Below, piece after piece: positions 1 to 7,148 of a stretch of DNA of 8,143 nt. How positions within the stretch are numbered: the first letter of the stretch is position 1; the number at the start of each line of letters is the position of its first letter. The stretch lies in contig JAJBVC010000125.1 of NCBI GenBank assembly GCA_020860025.1, positions 1 through 8,143 of the forward strand. The letters run 5' to 3'. The stretch is from Clostridiales bacterium. GTDB taxonomy: Bacteria > Bacillota > Clostridia > Oscillospirales > Acutalibacteraceae. A program made the translations under genes and the position numbers. The notes below the pieces were generated by a model that saw only the letters and a program-made list of their open reading frames with translations, had not been told where the DNA came from and ran no database searches.

Positions 1-3
1 ACT

Positions 4-1074
4 TTGAAAAAGCAGATATTGATTTTTATTGCACTTGCCGTAATTGCCGCATGTATACTTGCTTCGTGTGCAAACAATACCGATGATGACGAGAATGCTG
101 ATTATGAAATTGTTACTGATGAAAACGGCGAGGCTGTAACTGACGAGGATGGAAATATTGTTACGTCAATGGTTGTTGATTCGACAGGTCTTGAAGATAC
201 TGATACCGAATTCGGATATGAGACTAAAGAAGTCACGGATGAAAACGGAGACACTGTAACCACTTTAGTTCCCGTTATTTATAAAACAGATGATGACGGC
301 AATACATATGCCGTGGAAATTGATTCTGACGGTGAAACCGTAACCGATAAAAATGGCGAGGCTGTAACTATTGCTGTCACATCAGACGATAGCACAACTA
401 CAGCTAAAAAAAGCAGTTCGGATAAAACTACTACCAAAAAATCATCGTCAACAGTTTTGACGACTGAAAGTGAAGATAACGATACTACAGGTACAACGAA
501 AAAGGATGTTGAATTAACATCAACCGACGACACGACAAAAGCCGACGACAGTGAAGATGTACCTCAAACCGATGATAAGGGAGTAGAAGTGACTTTCTCA
601 TTTGAGGACCAGGAAATCATTGCTTCAATGCTTGAAGTGCCAAAGCTCTATTTGGCAAGCTATGAAAACGAAGACGGCGTACCGATTACAATCGCAACTC
701 ATACCGCTATATGGATGACTGCAAGAAGCGGTAATACAGGTACGACATATCCGTCAAGTCAGATTGTTCTTGACCTGTTTAAGTATTTTGGTCAAACTGT
801 TGTAAACTTTAAGACTCAGTGCAATACCGCCGCTGAAGAAGCAGACGCACCGATTTCGTATGTAAAGAGCAATGATACATTTACAATAACGGAATTTGAA
901 AAGAAAGACCAAACAGTTCAAATTACTAAGATTGAGGATTTACAGACAAACAATTATTATAAAGTAACAGCAAAAGTTTCAAATTGCTCAAAAACAAAAG
1001 TTGTTGCTATAGTTCAGAAAAACAAGCTTGACTCTTCACTCGGCTTTTCTATCAAAGCACTTCAGTGGTCATAA
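4..1074 (+). CDS. Repeat-containing surface lipoprotein of unknown function
   Basis: This is a 356-residue predicted lipoprotein. Residues 1-22 form a signal peptide: Lys-Lys, a hydrophobic stretch, then the lipobox L-A-S-C with the lipidated Cys at 22. The start used is a TTG at base 4; the next Met is residue 55 and would lose the signal, so TTG or a codon just outside the window is right. Only three bases precede it, so no ribosome site can be seen. Residues 35-122 carry imperfect repeats of the form VTDENGEAVT, rich in Asp-Gly. Residues 123-195 are a low-complexity Ser/Thr/Lys/Asp linker, probably spanning the cell wall. Residues 196-356 look like a folded, mostly beta domain that I do not recognise, with only two Cys (273 and 328). 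It probably sits on the outer face of the membrane. It converges with the ABC operon and has no evident link to it. The function is unknown. Confidence 0.85.
   Translation: MKKQILIFIALAVIAACILASCANNTDDDENADYEIVTDENGEAVTDEDGNIVTSMVVDSTGLEDTDTEFGYETKEVTDENGDTVTTLVPVIYKTDDDGNTYAVEIDSDGETVTDKNGEAVTIAVTSDDSTTTAKKSSSDKTTTKKSSSTVLTTESEDNDTTGTTKKDVELTSTDDTTKADDSEDVPQTDDKGVEVTFSFEDQEIIASMLEVPKLYLASYENEDGVPITIATHTAIWMTARSGNTGTTYPSSQIVLDLFKYFGQTVVNFKTQCNTAAEEADAPISYVKSNDTFTITEFEKKDQTVQITKIEDLQTNNYYKVTAKVSNCSKTKVVAIVQKNKLDSSLGFSIKALQWS
106..369 (+). repeat. Degenerate in-frame Asp-Gly repeats inside the lipoprotein gene
   Basis: Residues 35-122 of the lipoprotein contain about six copies of a short unit resembling D-x-[ND]-G-[ED]-x-V-T, for example DENGEAVT, DEDGNIVT, DENGDTVT, DSDGETVT and DKNGEAVT. 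At DNA level a 15-base string (GGCGAGGCTGTAACT) is identical at 127-141 and 355-369. This suggests expansion by duplication followed by divergence. The units resemble Asp-rich cation-binding loops, but no full EF-hand spacing is present, so calcium binding is only a guess. Confidence 0.7.
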
Positions 1075-1105
1075 AAATCACAACATATATCAACATTAAC
1101 AGACT

Positions 1106-1133
1106 GAGGGACTGTGCATTTGCACAGTCCCTC
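1106..1133 (+). terminator. Strong hairpin between convergent genes, likely terminator
   Basis: The arms 1106-1117 (GAGGGACTGTGC) and 1122-1133 (GCACAGTCCCTC) are perfectly complementary over 12 bp, with a four-base ATTT loop. It lies 31 bases after the lipoprotein stop and is followed on the + strand by a short, impure T-rich stretch (TTGTTGT). On the minus strand no T tract follows. It is therefore best read as the lipoprotein terminator. It may also stop or protect the 3' end of the ABC-operon transcript, which ends at 1149. Confidence 0.75.
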
Positions 1134-1148
1134 TTGTTGTATCAAAAA

Positions 1149-1703
1149 CTAAATTTTAATTATTTTACAGTTTAGCTGTTTTGCTGTATTTTCCTCGTGC
1201 AGGACACAAATAAAAGTCTTATCCTTCGTAATTTCATTGATAAGATTTACGGCTCTTGAAATATTTTCTTTATCAAGTCCTGTAAACGGCTCGTCAAAAA
1301 TATAAACATCAGCGTCTTTGCAAAGCGCTACCGCCATAGATGCACGGCGAAGCATACCGCCGCTAAGTTTTGACGGATACTCATTTTTAACATCAATTAT
1401 GTCAAGTTTAGAAAGAACATAATCCGCCTTATCGCTGTTTGAGAAAAATTCAATATTTTCACCGATAGTTTTAAACGGCAGCAATCTGTTTTCCTGAAAA
1501 ACTACGCTGACATTACTGTAATCTGTAAAGACAGTACCGCCTTGTGCCTTTTCAAGCGAGAGAATCAAACGTAAAATTGTTGTTTTGCCGATTCCCGATT
1601 CACCGAAAAGACAAACTCTTTCGCCATTTTTAACCTCAAGGTTAAAATTATTCAGTACCGATTTATCGCCGTAGGAAAAGGAAACATTTTTGAGTTCAAT
1701 CAT
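1149..1703 (-). CDS. ABC transporter ATP-binding protein (SsuB/TauB-like), short
   Basis: This is the ATPase subunit that powers the neighbouring importer from the cytoplasmic face. All core ABC motifs are present in its 184 residues: Walker A GESGIGKT (34-41), Q-loop Gln70 in VVFQENRLLPF, signature LSGGM (113-117), Walker B DVYIFDEP (132-139) with catalytic Glu138, D-loop TGLD, and switch His169. The start is placed at ATG 1703. It overlaps the permease stop as ATGA and has GGAAGGAA upstream at a good distance. An in-frame GTG at 1721 would put the ribosome site inside the gene. Relatives are usually about 240-260 residues, so the C-terminal part that follows the H-loop is nearly absent here. 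It still looks functional. It is the last gene of the operon. The substrate cannot be told from the ATPase. Confidence 0.92.
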   Translation of the reverse strand: MIELKNVSFSYGDKSVLNNFNLEVKNGERVCLFGESGIGKTTILRLILSLEKAQGGTVFTDYSNVSVVFQENRLLPFKTIGENIEFFSNSDKADYVLSKLDIIDVKNEYPSKLSGGMLRRASMAVALCKDADVYIFDEPFTGLDKENISRAVNLINEITKDKTFICVLHEENTAKQLNCKIIKI

Positions 1704-2449
1704 CTTTTTTGTTCCTTCCACAATAGCTTTAAAATATTCTCAAGCAAAACGCTTAAAACGACTATCATAAGCGTAACGGCAAAAACCTGAGTATAATCAA
1801 TACTTGATTTTGCGGAAGAAAGGAGTGCTCCAAGTGACCCTGTGGGCCCTGAAATAACCTCAGCCGCCACCCCTGCTTTCCATGCAATACCAAGACCTGT
1901 TATGCAACCTGTTCTGAGCTGCGGATAGATAAGCGGTAATTTTACTCTCAGAATAATATCTTTTTTTGATATACCGTAAATCTGCGACGCTTCTATCAGT
2001 TTTTCATCAATAGATTTAAGCCCCGCTTCCGTATGGCTCCATATTATAGGCATAACCATTAAAAATGAAATAAACGACGGCAAAATTTTTGTGGGAATCC
2101 AAAGCCATGCAACAATAATAAAAGCGGCTACAGGAACGGATCTCACTAAGTGAATCATAGGTGATGAAAAGCTATCGAACACCTTTGACTGACTTGCAAG
2201 CATACCGCCGATAATTCCCACTAAAACTGCCAAAACAAAGCCGAAAATAATATGACCTAACGAAGTAATAACTGTTTTCCAAAAGCTATAATCAGTACAG
2301 TTTTGAAAAAAAGTCTTTATTGTTTCAAGCGGCAGCGGTATTTTTATCATCAAATTTTTATTTGCGACATATGCTCCGATTTGCCACACAGCAATCCAAA
2401 AAACTATCGCCGCCACTTTTAAAGAAATTTTTTTTAATTTTTCAGACAT
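1700..2449 (-). CDS. ABC transporter permease (SsuC/TauC-like)
   Basis: This is a membrane-spanning subunit of 249 residues from the chosen start. Hydrophobic segments lie near residues 11-28, 61-86, 104-118, 122-138, 180-198 and 222-243, as expected for a BPD_transp_1 permease with about six helices. The cytoplasmic EAA loop that contacts the ATPase is clear at about 153-172 (EASQIYGIS... ending RVKLP). I chose ATG 2449, which overlaps the end of the binding-protein gene by 8 bases, and rejected the ATG at 2512. The longer version would overlap the previous gene by 71 bases and add a hydrophilic tail not expected in the family. No strong ribosome site precedes 2449, so translation probably depends on coupling to the upstream gene. 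It works with the ATPase and binding protein on either side. Homodimer formation is inferred from the single permease gene. Confidence 0.92.
   Translation of the reverse strand: MSEKLKKISLKVAAIVFWIAVWQIGAYVANKNLMIKIPLPLETIKTFFQNCTDYSFWKTVITSLGHIIFGFVLAVLVGIIGGMLASQSKVFDSFSSPMIHLVRSVPVAAFIIVAWLWIPTKILPSFISFLMVMPIIWSHTEAGLKSIDEKLIEASQIYGISKKDIILRVKLPLIYPQLRTGCITGLGIAWKAGVAAEVISGPTGSLGALLSSAKSSIDYTQVFAVTLMIVVLSVLLENILKLLWKEQKR
1712..1719 (-). promoter_or_regulatory. Ribosome binding site deciding the ATPase start
   Basis: On the minus strand this reads GGAAGGAA. Its AAGGA core ends nine bases before ATG 1703, which supports that start over the in-frame GTG at 1721. The site lies inside the 3' end of the permease gene, as is common in translationally coupled pairs. 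Confidence 0.65.
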
Positions 2450-3440
2450 ACCAAAAATCGTCGTCCGGCATTGCACCGCCGATAGACGTTGGGTCAGCGG
2501 TATAAAGAACATTGAGATAGCCTGTAAGCTGTTCTTTCATCTCATCACCCGTTATGAAACAGATGTTGCAATATGGAATTGCATTTTGAGCGATAGCCGC
2601 CGCTGATACAATACCATATTCTTCACAAAGTGAAGCAGTAGTTTCAAGGTCGTCGGTTATAGCATTTATTGAATTTTCATAATCCTCAAGGAAACTTTCG
2701 ATAACCTGAGGATGCTCCTCGATAAATTCAGTACGTGCAACTACACAGCCCATCATAAGAGAAGATGAATCATCTATCTTTTCCCACTCATCTGTTAAAT
2801 CAAGACATTGAACAGAGCCTTCATAATTTGTTGTGATTGAAGTTGCAACCGGCTGAGGTGCAATTATAACTGCGTCAGGCTCTGTCGCCCAAACCGATAC
2901 AAGCTCGCTGCCCTCTGATTTAAATTCAATAGTAACATCATTTTCAGGGTCAATGCCGTTATTTTCAAGCACATAATTTATAATATATTCGGGGTTTGCT
3001 CCCTGACCTGTTGTATAAATCGTTCTGCCCTTTAAATCCTCTATTGAATTGATTTCATCTCCAGTGTTATTTAAAACATATAAAACGCCCAGTGTATTTA
3101 CTGCAATGATTTGTACCCCACCGTCTGTCTTATTGTAAAGACTTGCGGCAAGATTTGTTGCAACAGCTGCAATATCAGCCTCGCCATTTGATATTTTTGA
3201 AACGACTTCATCAGGTGAAGATACGACAGTAAAGTTATAATCAGTATCCAAAGAACCGTTATCTGAATCTTTCATCATATTTACAGCACCTATACCTGTA
3301 GGCCCACTGATAACGTATGCGTTGACCGTAACGTTATCGACTGCTTCTGTTGTTTCGGTTTCTTCCTGTGCGTTATTTGAACAAGCGGCAAAGGAAAAAA
3401 TCATAACCATTGCCAATAATATACTAAGTGTTTTTTTCAT
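2442..3440 (-). CDS. ABC transporter substrate-binding lipoprotein (NMT1/THI5-like, COG0715 type)
   Basis: This is the extracytoplasmic receptor of the importer, 332 residues. The signal peptide is residues 1-19 with lipobox F-A-A-C and lipidated Cys20, then a short acidic linker. The mature part shows the two-lobed periplasmic-binding pattern of the nitrate/taurine/pyrimidine group: a GPTGIGAV turn near 46-53, NGEADIAAVATNLAA near 85-99, NTLGVLYVL near 115-123, DLKGRTIYTTGQG near 135-147, and the APQPVATS hinge region near 194-201. The start is ATG 3440, with AAAGGA eight bases upstream. It is first in the three-gene operon and overlaps the permease by 8 bases. The family transports varied small molecules (sulfonates, thiamine precursors, nitrate and others), and the clostridial subgroup with the GPTG turn has, to my knowledge, no proven substrate. 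No TPP riboswitch is visible upstream. Confidence 0.9.
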   Translation of the reverse strand: MKKTLSILLAMVMIFSFAACSNNAQEETETTEAVDNVTVNAYVISGPTGIGAVNMMKDSDNGSLDTDYNFTVVSSPDEVVSKISNGEADIAAVATNLAASLYNKTDGGVQIIAVNTLGVLYVLNNTGDEINSIEDLKGRTIYTTGQGANPEYIINYVLENNGIDPENDVTIEFKSEGSELVSVWATEPDAVIIAPQPVATSITTNYEGSVQCLDLTDEWEKIDDSSSLMMGCVVARTEFIEEHPQVIESFLEDYENSINAITDDLETTASLCEEYGIVSAAAIAQNAIPYCNICFITGDEMKEQLTGYLNVLYTADPTSIGGAMPDDDFWYV

Positions 3441-3448
3441 ATTACAAA

Positions 3449-3455
3449 TCCTTTC
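3449..3455 (-). promoter_or_regulatory. Ribosome binding site of the binding-protein gene
   Basis: The minus strand reads GAAAGGA followed by eight bases and then ATG 3440. This is a normal Shine-Dalgarno site and fixes the start of the lipoprotein. Confidence 0.7.
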
Positions 3456-3513
3456 AGCTACTTATACTTTTTGTTTTTATGTCTTGCCGTAGCCTAACAA
3501 AACGCTAATGCGG

Positions 3514-3539
3514 TGTGCAAACATTTATTTGTTTGCATA
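3514..3539 (-). promoter_or_regulatory. Inverted repeat between hydrogenase and transporter operons
   Basis: Bases 3514-3523 and 3530-3539 can pair over 10 positions (one G-U) around a six-base loop; the core TGCAAACA/TGTTTGCA is perfect. It lies 21 bases after the hydrogenase stop and about 74 bases before the transporter start. On the minus strand no T run follows, so it is a poor intrinsic terminator. It could be an operator for the transporter operon, an RNA hairpin that marks or stabilises the hydrogenase 3' end, or a weak attenuator. The rest of the 119-base spacer (3441-3559) shows no gene and no promoter I would defend. Confidence 0.4.
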
Positions 3540-3559
3540 TAAAAATTCTAACAATTAAA

Positions 3560-5308
3560 TCATATATCATATTTTTTCCTTGCGGTATATGAAGTATGCA
3601 AATCGTGATGAGCCTTTTTACCGCCGAAGCCGTCATACCACTCGCTGTACAGAGTTTTTATAACAGGTGATTCGTGCGACATACGAAGCGTCATACCCTT
3701 ATCCTGATCGTACAAGGCTTTCGCACGAAGAGCCTTCAAATCATACGTTTCACGAATATACTGTGGCTGAATCGGCTGACCGCCGCCGTTTACACATCCA
3801 CCCGGGCAGCCCATAATTTCAATAAAACTCCAATTTTTCGGGTTGCCTGCTTTAAGCTGATCCATTACAACCTTTGCCGCAGCGGCACCTGACGCTACTG
3901 CAAGCTTAAAGTCTTTTCCGTCAAGCTGAACTGTAGTTTCCTTAAGTCCTTTTGTTCCACGTACTTCTTCCAGCTCGATAGGCTCGTTTGCACCGTTAAG
4001 CCAAGCGTTTGCGGTTCTGACAGCCGCCTCCATAACACCGCCTGTTGCACCGAATATTACAGCGGCGCCCGTATCATCGCCAAGCGGATTGTCAAATTCT
4101 TCATCGGGAAGCATTGAGAAGTTTATACCCATTCGGTTGAACATTCTGCTGATTTCTCTTGTAGTAAGAGCGATGTCAACATCAGGAACGCCTGCTGCCG
4201 ACTGATCATCTCTGCCAATTTCAAATTTCTTTGCTGTACATGGCATAACAGAAACGCTGACAATATCCTTTGGATCAATTCCTGCTTTTTGGGCATAATA
4301 TGTCTTAATAACAGCGCCGCCCATTTGTTGCGGTGACTTACAGGTTGAAAGATGGTCGAGCAAATCAGGATAATAAAATTCGCAGAATTTAACCCAACCC
4401 GGAGAACAAGATGTAATCATAGGAAGAGTTCCGCCGTTTTTGATTCTCTCAACAAGCTCATTTGCTTCCTCAACTATTGTTAAGTCGGCGGCAAAGTCAG
4501 TGTCAAACACTTTATCAAAGCCAAGTCTGTGAAGAGCCGCAACCATTTTGCCCTCAACATTAGTACCGATAGGCATACCAAAGCATTCGCCGATTGTCGC
4601 ACGAATTGATGGAGCGGTCTGCACAACAACGTGCTTAGTCGGGTCAGCGATAGCTTCCCACACCTTATATGTATCATCTCTTTCGGTGAGCGCACCGGTA
4701 GGACATACAGCGGTACACTGGCCGCAGGAAATACAAGGCGTTTTGTTAAGAGGAAGATGAAACGGCTGACCGATTGAAGTATCCATACCACGGTCGTTTG
4801 GACCGATTACGCTGACATACTGATTTTGACATACAGCAACGCAGCGACGACACAAAATACATTTATTATTATCTCTTACAAGATGCGGAGTGCTTGTATC
4901 TTTTTCATAATGAGGCTTTTCTCCCTCAAATCTTGAATGGTCAACGCCATAGTCAAAGCAAAGCTTTTGCAGCTCGCAATTAGTTGAACGAATACAAGAA
5001 AGGCAATTTTTATCGTGAACCGACAAAATAAGCTCTAAAGTAGTTCTTCTGTACCTTTGGATTTTTTCGGTATTGGTTAAAACCTCCATACCCTCCGATA
5101 CAGGGTAAACACATGAGGTTACGATTTTAAATCCCCTGCCCTCATTTGCTTCAACAATACAAATGCGACAAGCACCGATTTCATTTATCTCCTTCATAAA
5201 GCACAGCGTTGGAATTTCTATTCCTGTATGACGAGCTGCGTCTAAAATAGTTGAGCCCTTAGGCGCTTTAACAGGTATACCGTTAATTTTTAAATTTACC
5301 ATTTCCAT
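3560..5308 (-). CDS. hydA: [FeFe]-hydrogenase catalytic subunit, NAD(P)H-linked HydA/HndD type
   Basis: This subunit makes or oxidises H2 in the cytoplasm. It has 582 residues in the modular M3 layout. An N-terminal [2Fe-2S] domain has Cys36, 47, 50 and 66. A His-ligated [4Fe-4S] site, HX3CX2CX5C, uses His98 and Cys102, 105 and 111. Two ferredoxin-type [4Fe-4S] sites are Cys150/153/156/160 and Cys192/195/198/202. In the H-cluster domain (about 226-510), L1 is TSCSPGW at 299-305, L2 is MPCTAKKFE at 355-363, and L3 is MGCPGGCVNGGGQP at 499-512; the cluster Cys are 301, 357, 501 and 505. A small-subunit-like tail follows (about 515-575). The second L1 Cys of CpI is Ser302 here. There is no C-terminal [2Fe-2S] domain as in Thermotoga HydA; the length and motifs are closer to Desulfovibrio HndD. 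ATG 5308 has GGGGAGGG upstream. It is the last gene of the operon and needs the HydEFG maturases, which are not in the window. Confidence 0.96.
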   Translation of the reverse strand: MEMVNLKINGIPVKAPKGSTILDAARHTGIEIPTLCFMKEINEIGACRICIVEANEGRGFKIVTSCVYPVSEGMEVLTNTEKIQRYRRTTLELILSVHDKNCLSCIRSTNCELQKLCFDYGVDHSRFEGEKPHYEKDTSTPHLVRDNNKCILCRRCVAVCQNQYVSVIGPNDRGMDTSIGQPFHLPLNKTPCISCGQCTAVCPTGALTERDDTYKVWEAIADPTKHVVVQTAPSIRATIGECFGMPIGTNVEGKMVAALHRLGFDKVFDTDFAADLTIVEEANELVERIKNGGTLPMITSCSPGWVKFCEFYYPDLLDHLSTCKSPQQMGGAVIKTYYAQKAGIDPKDIVSVSVMPCTAKKFEIGRDDQSAAGVPDVDIALTTREISRMFNRMGINFSMLPDEEFDNPLGDDTGAAVIFGATGGVMEAAVRTANAWLNGANEPIELEEVRGTKGLKETTVQLDGKDFKLAVASGAAAAKVVMDQLKAGNPKNWSFIEIMGCPGGCVNGGGQPIQPQYIRETYDLKALRAKALYDQDKGMTLRMSHESPVIKTLYSEWYDGFGGKKAHHDLHTSYTARKKYDI

Positions 5309-5316
5309 ATTTCAGA

Positions 5317-5324
5317 CCCTCCCC
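5317..5324 (-). promoter_or_regulatory. Ribosome binding site of hydA
   Basis: The minus strand reads GGGGAGGG directly after the hydB stop, eight bases before ATG 5308. It selects Met1 over the in-frame Met3 at 5302, which would be too far away. It fills half of the 16-base hydB-hydA gap. Confidence 0.7.
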
Positions 5325-7145
5325 TTACTGCTTAGTGATAGCGTGCATATGACAATTTGAAATACATGCGCCACATTTAATACATTTGTCTGCATTGATT
5401 TTATATGATGAAAGCTTATGATTAGGCGCTACATAATCGGTAGCCACGATTGTACCTACAGGACAATTTCTTGCGCACATTCCGCAGCCTATACACTTAT
5501 CCTTATCAATAACAAATGTAAGCAAATCCTTACATACTCCGGCAGGACATTTTTTATTCTGCACGTGTGCTATATACTCGTCACGGAAGAATTTAAGCGT
5601 TGCCAAAACAGGGTTCGGTGCCGTTTGACCAAGTCCGCACTGAGCGTTAGCTTTTATGTAGTAGCAAAGCTCTTCAAGACGGTCAATATCCTCCATAGTG
5701 CCTTTACCCGACGTAATTTTTTCAAGCATTTCAAGCAATCTTTTCGTTCCGACACGGCACGGTGTACATTTACCGCAGGATTCGTCAACCGTAAATTCAA
5801 GGAAGAATTTTGCTATATCTACCATACACGTATCTTCATCCATTACGATAAGTCCGCCTGAACCCATCATACAACCGATAGCTGTCAGATTGTCGTAATC
5901 AATCTGTGTATCAATCAGTGAAGACGGTATACATCCGCCTGACGGGCCGCCTGTCTGAGCAGCCTTGAATCTCTTGCCGTTCGGAATACCGCCGCCTATA
6001 TCCTCAATTATCTGGCGAAGCGTTGTACCCATAGGAACTTCAACAAGACCTGTATGATTGATTTTTCCGCCGAGTGCAAATACTTTTGTACCCTTTGACT
6101 TTTCCGTACCGATTGAAGAAAACCATTCGGCACCGTTAAGAATAATCTGTGGGATGTTAGCAAATGTTTCAACATTATTTTCAACAGTCGGAGAATCGTA
6201 CAATCCTTTAACGGCAGGATAAGGCGGACGTGGACGAGGCTCACCTCTGTTACCCTCAATAGAAGTCATAAGAGCTGTTTCCTCGCCGCATACAAACGCA
6301 CCTGCGCCGAGCCTTATTTCTATATCAAAATCGAAGCCTGAATCAAAAATATTTTTACCGAGCAAGCCCAATTCACGAGCCTGCTCAATAGCAATTTTAA
6401 GTCTGCTTACGGCTATAGGGTACTCGGCTCTTACATAAACATAGCCCTTTGTTGCACCGATAGCATATCCCGCAATCGCCATAGCCTCAATTACGCAGTG
6501 CGGATCACCCTCAAGCACGGAACGATCCATAAACGCACCCGGGTCACCCTCATCGGCATTACATACTACATACTTTTGAGGAGCCTTGTTGGGCGCACAT
6601 AAAGCCCACTTGAAGCCTGTGGGGAATCCTCCGCCGCCACGACCTCTCAAGCCTGAATCGGAAACGCATTTTATAATCTCATCAGGCGTCATTTTTGTTA
6701 ATGCTTTATTCAAAGCCTGATAACCGTCTCTTGCGATATATTCATTTATATTTTCAAGGTCAATAACACCGCAGTTTCTAAGTACTACACGATTTTGAGA
6801 ACGGTAAAACGCAGTTTCATTAAGCGTTACATACTTTGGATTTTTAGGTTTAACCTTACCTGTGTCGGCATATACGAGCCTTTCAACAATGTGACCCTTG
6901 AGCAAATGGGACTCAACAATTTCTTCGACATCCTCAACGGTAACACGACTGTAGAACGTGCCGTCGGGATAAACGATTACAACAGGGCCAAGTGCGCAAA
7001 GACCAAAGCATCCTGTTTGAACAACCTGAATTTCATCAGCAAGTCCGTATGATTTTATAAGCCTTTTAAATTCTTCCTGAATTTTTTTACTTCCGGAGGA
7101 GGTACATCCTGTACCGCCACAAATCATTACGTGTGAACGAACCAT
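5325..7145 (-). CDS. hydB: NuoF/HndC-like FMN and NAD(P)H-binding hydrogenase subunit HydB
   Basis: This is the diaphorase subunit that exchanges electrons with NAD(P)H, 606 residues. An N-terminal thioredoxin-fold [2Fe-2S] domain (about 1-90) has Cys9/14 and Cys46/50. The NuoF core follows: GLRGRGGGGFPTGFKW at 165-180 and NADEGDPGAF at 196-205 form the FMN/NADH site, and an SLBB domain lies near 365-430. The NuoF [4Fe-4S] site is ESCGKCTPC (Cys457, 460, 463) plus Cys503. The C terminus carries a two-cluster ferredoxin, Cys551/554/557/561 and Cys588/591/594/598. CPAGVC at 533-538 precedes it and may be a metal site. All expected ligands are intact. ATG 7145 has AGGAGG eight bases upstream, inside the end of the preceding gene, and the gap to that gene is only 3 bases. 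NADH versus NADPH use cannot be read from the sequence. Confidence 0.96.
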   Translation of the reverse strand: MVRSHVMICGGTGCTSSGSKKIQEEFKRLIKSYGLADEIQVVQTGCFGLCALGPVVIVYPDGTFYSRVTVEDVEEIVESHLLKGHIVERLVYADTGKVKPKNPKYVTLNETAFYRSQNRVVLRNCGVIDLENINEYIARDGYQALNKALTKMTPDEIIKCVSDSGLRGRGGGGFPTGFKWALCAPNKAPQKYVVCNADEGDPGAFMDRSVLEGDPHCVIEAMAIAGYAIGATKGYVYVRAEYPIAVSRLKIAIEQARELGLLGKNIFDSGFDFDIEIRLGAGAFVCGEETALMTSIEGNRGEPRPRPPYPAVKGLYDSPTVENNVETFANIPQIILNGAEWFSSIGTEKSKGTKVFALGGKINHTGLVEVPMGTTLRQIIEDIGGGIPNGKRFKAAQTGGPSGGCIPSSLIDTQIDYDNLTAIGCMMGSGGLIVMDEDTCMVDIAKFFLEFTVDESCGKCTPCRVGTKRLLEMLEKITSGKGTMEDIDRLEELCYYIKANAQCGLGQTAPNPVLATLKFFRDEYIAHVQNKKCPAGVCKDLLTFVIDKDKCIGCGMCARNCPVGTIVATDYVAPNHKLSSYKINADKCIKCGACISNCHMHAITKQ

Positions 7146-7148
7146 ATT

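Noticed and set aside
2512..2512. Longer permease start at ATG 2512.
   Set aside because: It would overlap the binding-protein gene by 71 bases and add a polar leader atypical of the family.
1838..3314. The same heptapeptide VISGPTG occurs in the permease (1838-1858) and the binding protein (3294-3314), hinting at a duplication.
   Set aside because: The surrounding residues and most third codon positions differ, and each motif sits at a place where its own family has a Gly/Pro turn. Chance is the better explanation.
3461..3466. TATAAG on the minus strand as a -10 promoter element for the transporter operon.
   Set aside because: Transcription would begin at or inside the ribosome site (3449-3455), and no matching -35 lies at the right distance.
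3441..3559. A riboswitch, especially TPP, upstream of the NMT1/THI5-like binding protein.
   Set aside because: The spacer lacks the conserved CUGAGA and other TPP core strings, and I could not match it to any other riboswitch class I know.
4480..4791. A 103-codon open frame on the minus strand within hydA, and similar antisense frames inside hydA and hydB.
   Set aside because: They overlap strongly supported hydrogenase genes, have no good ribosome sites and give unfamiliar, compositionally odd proteins.
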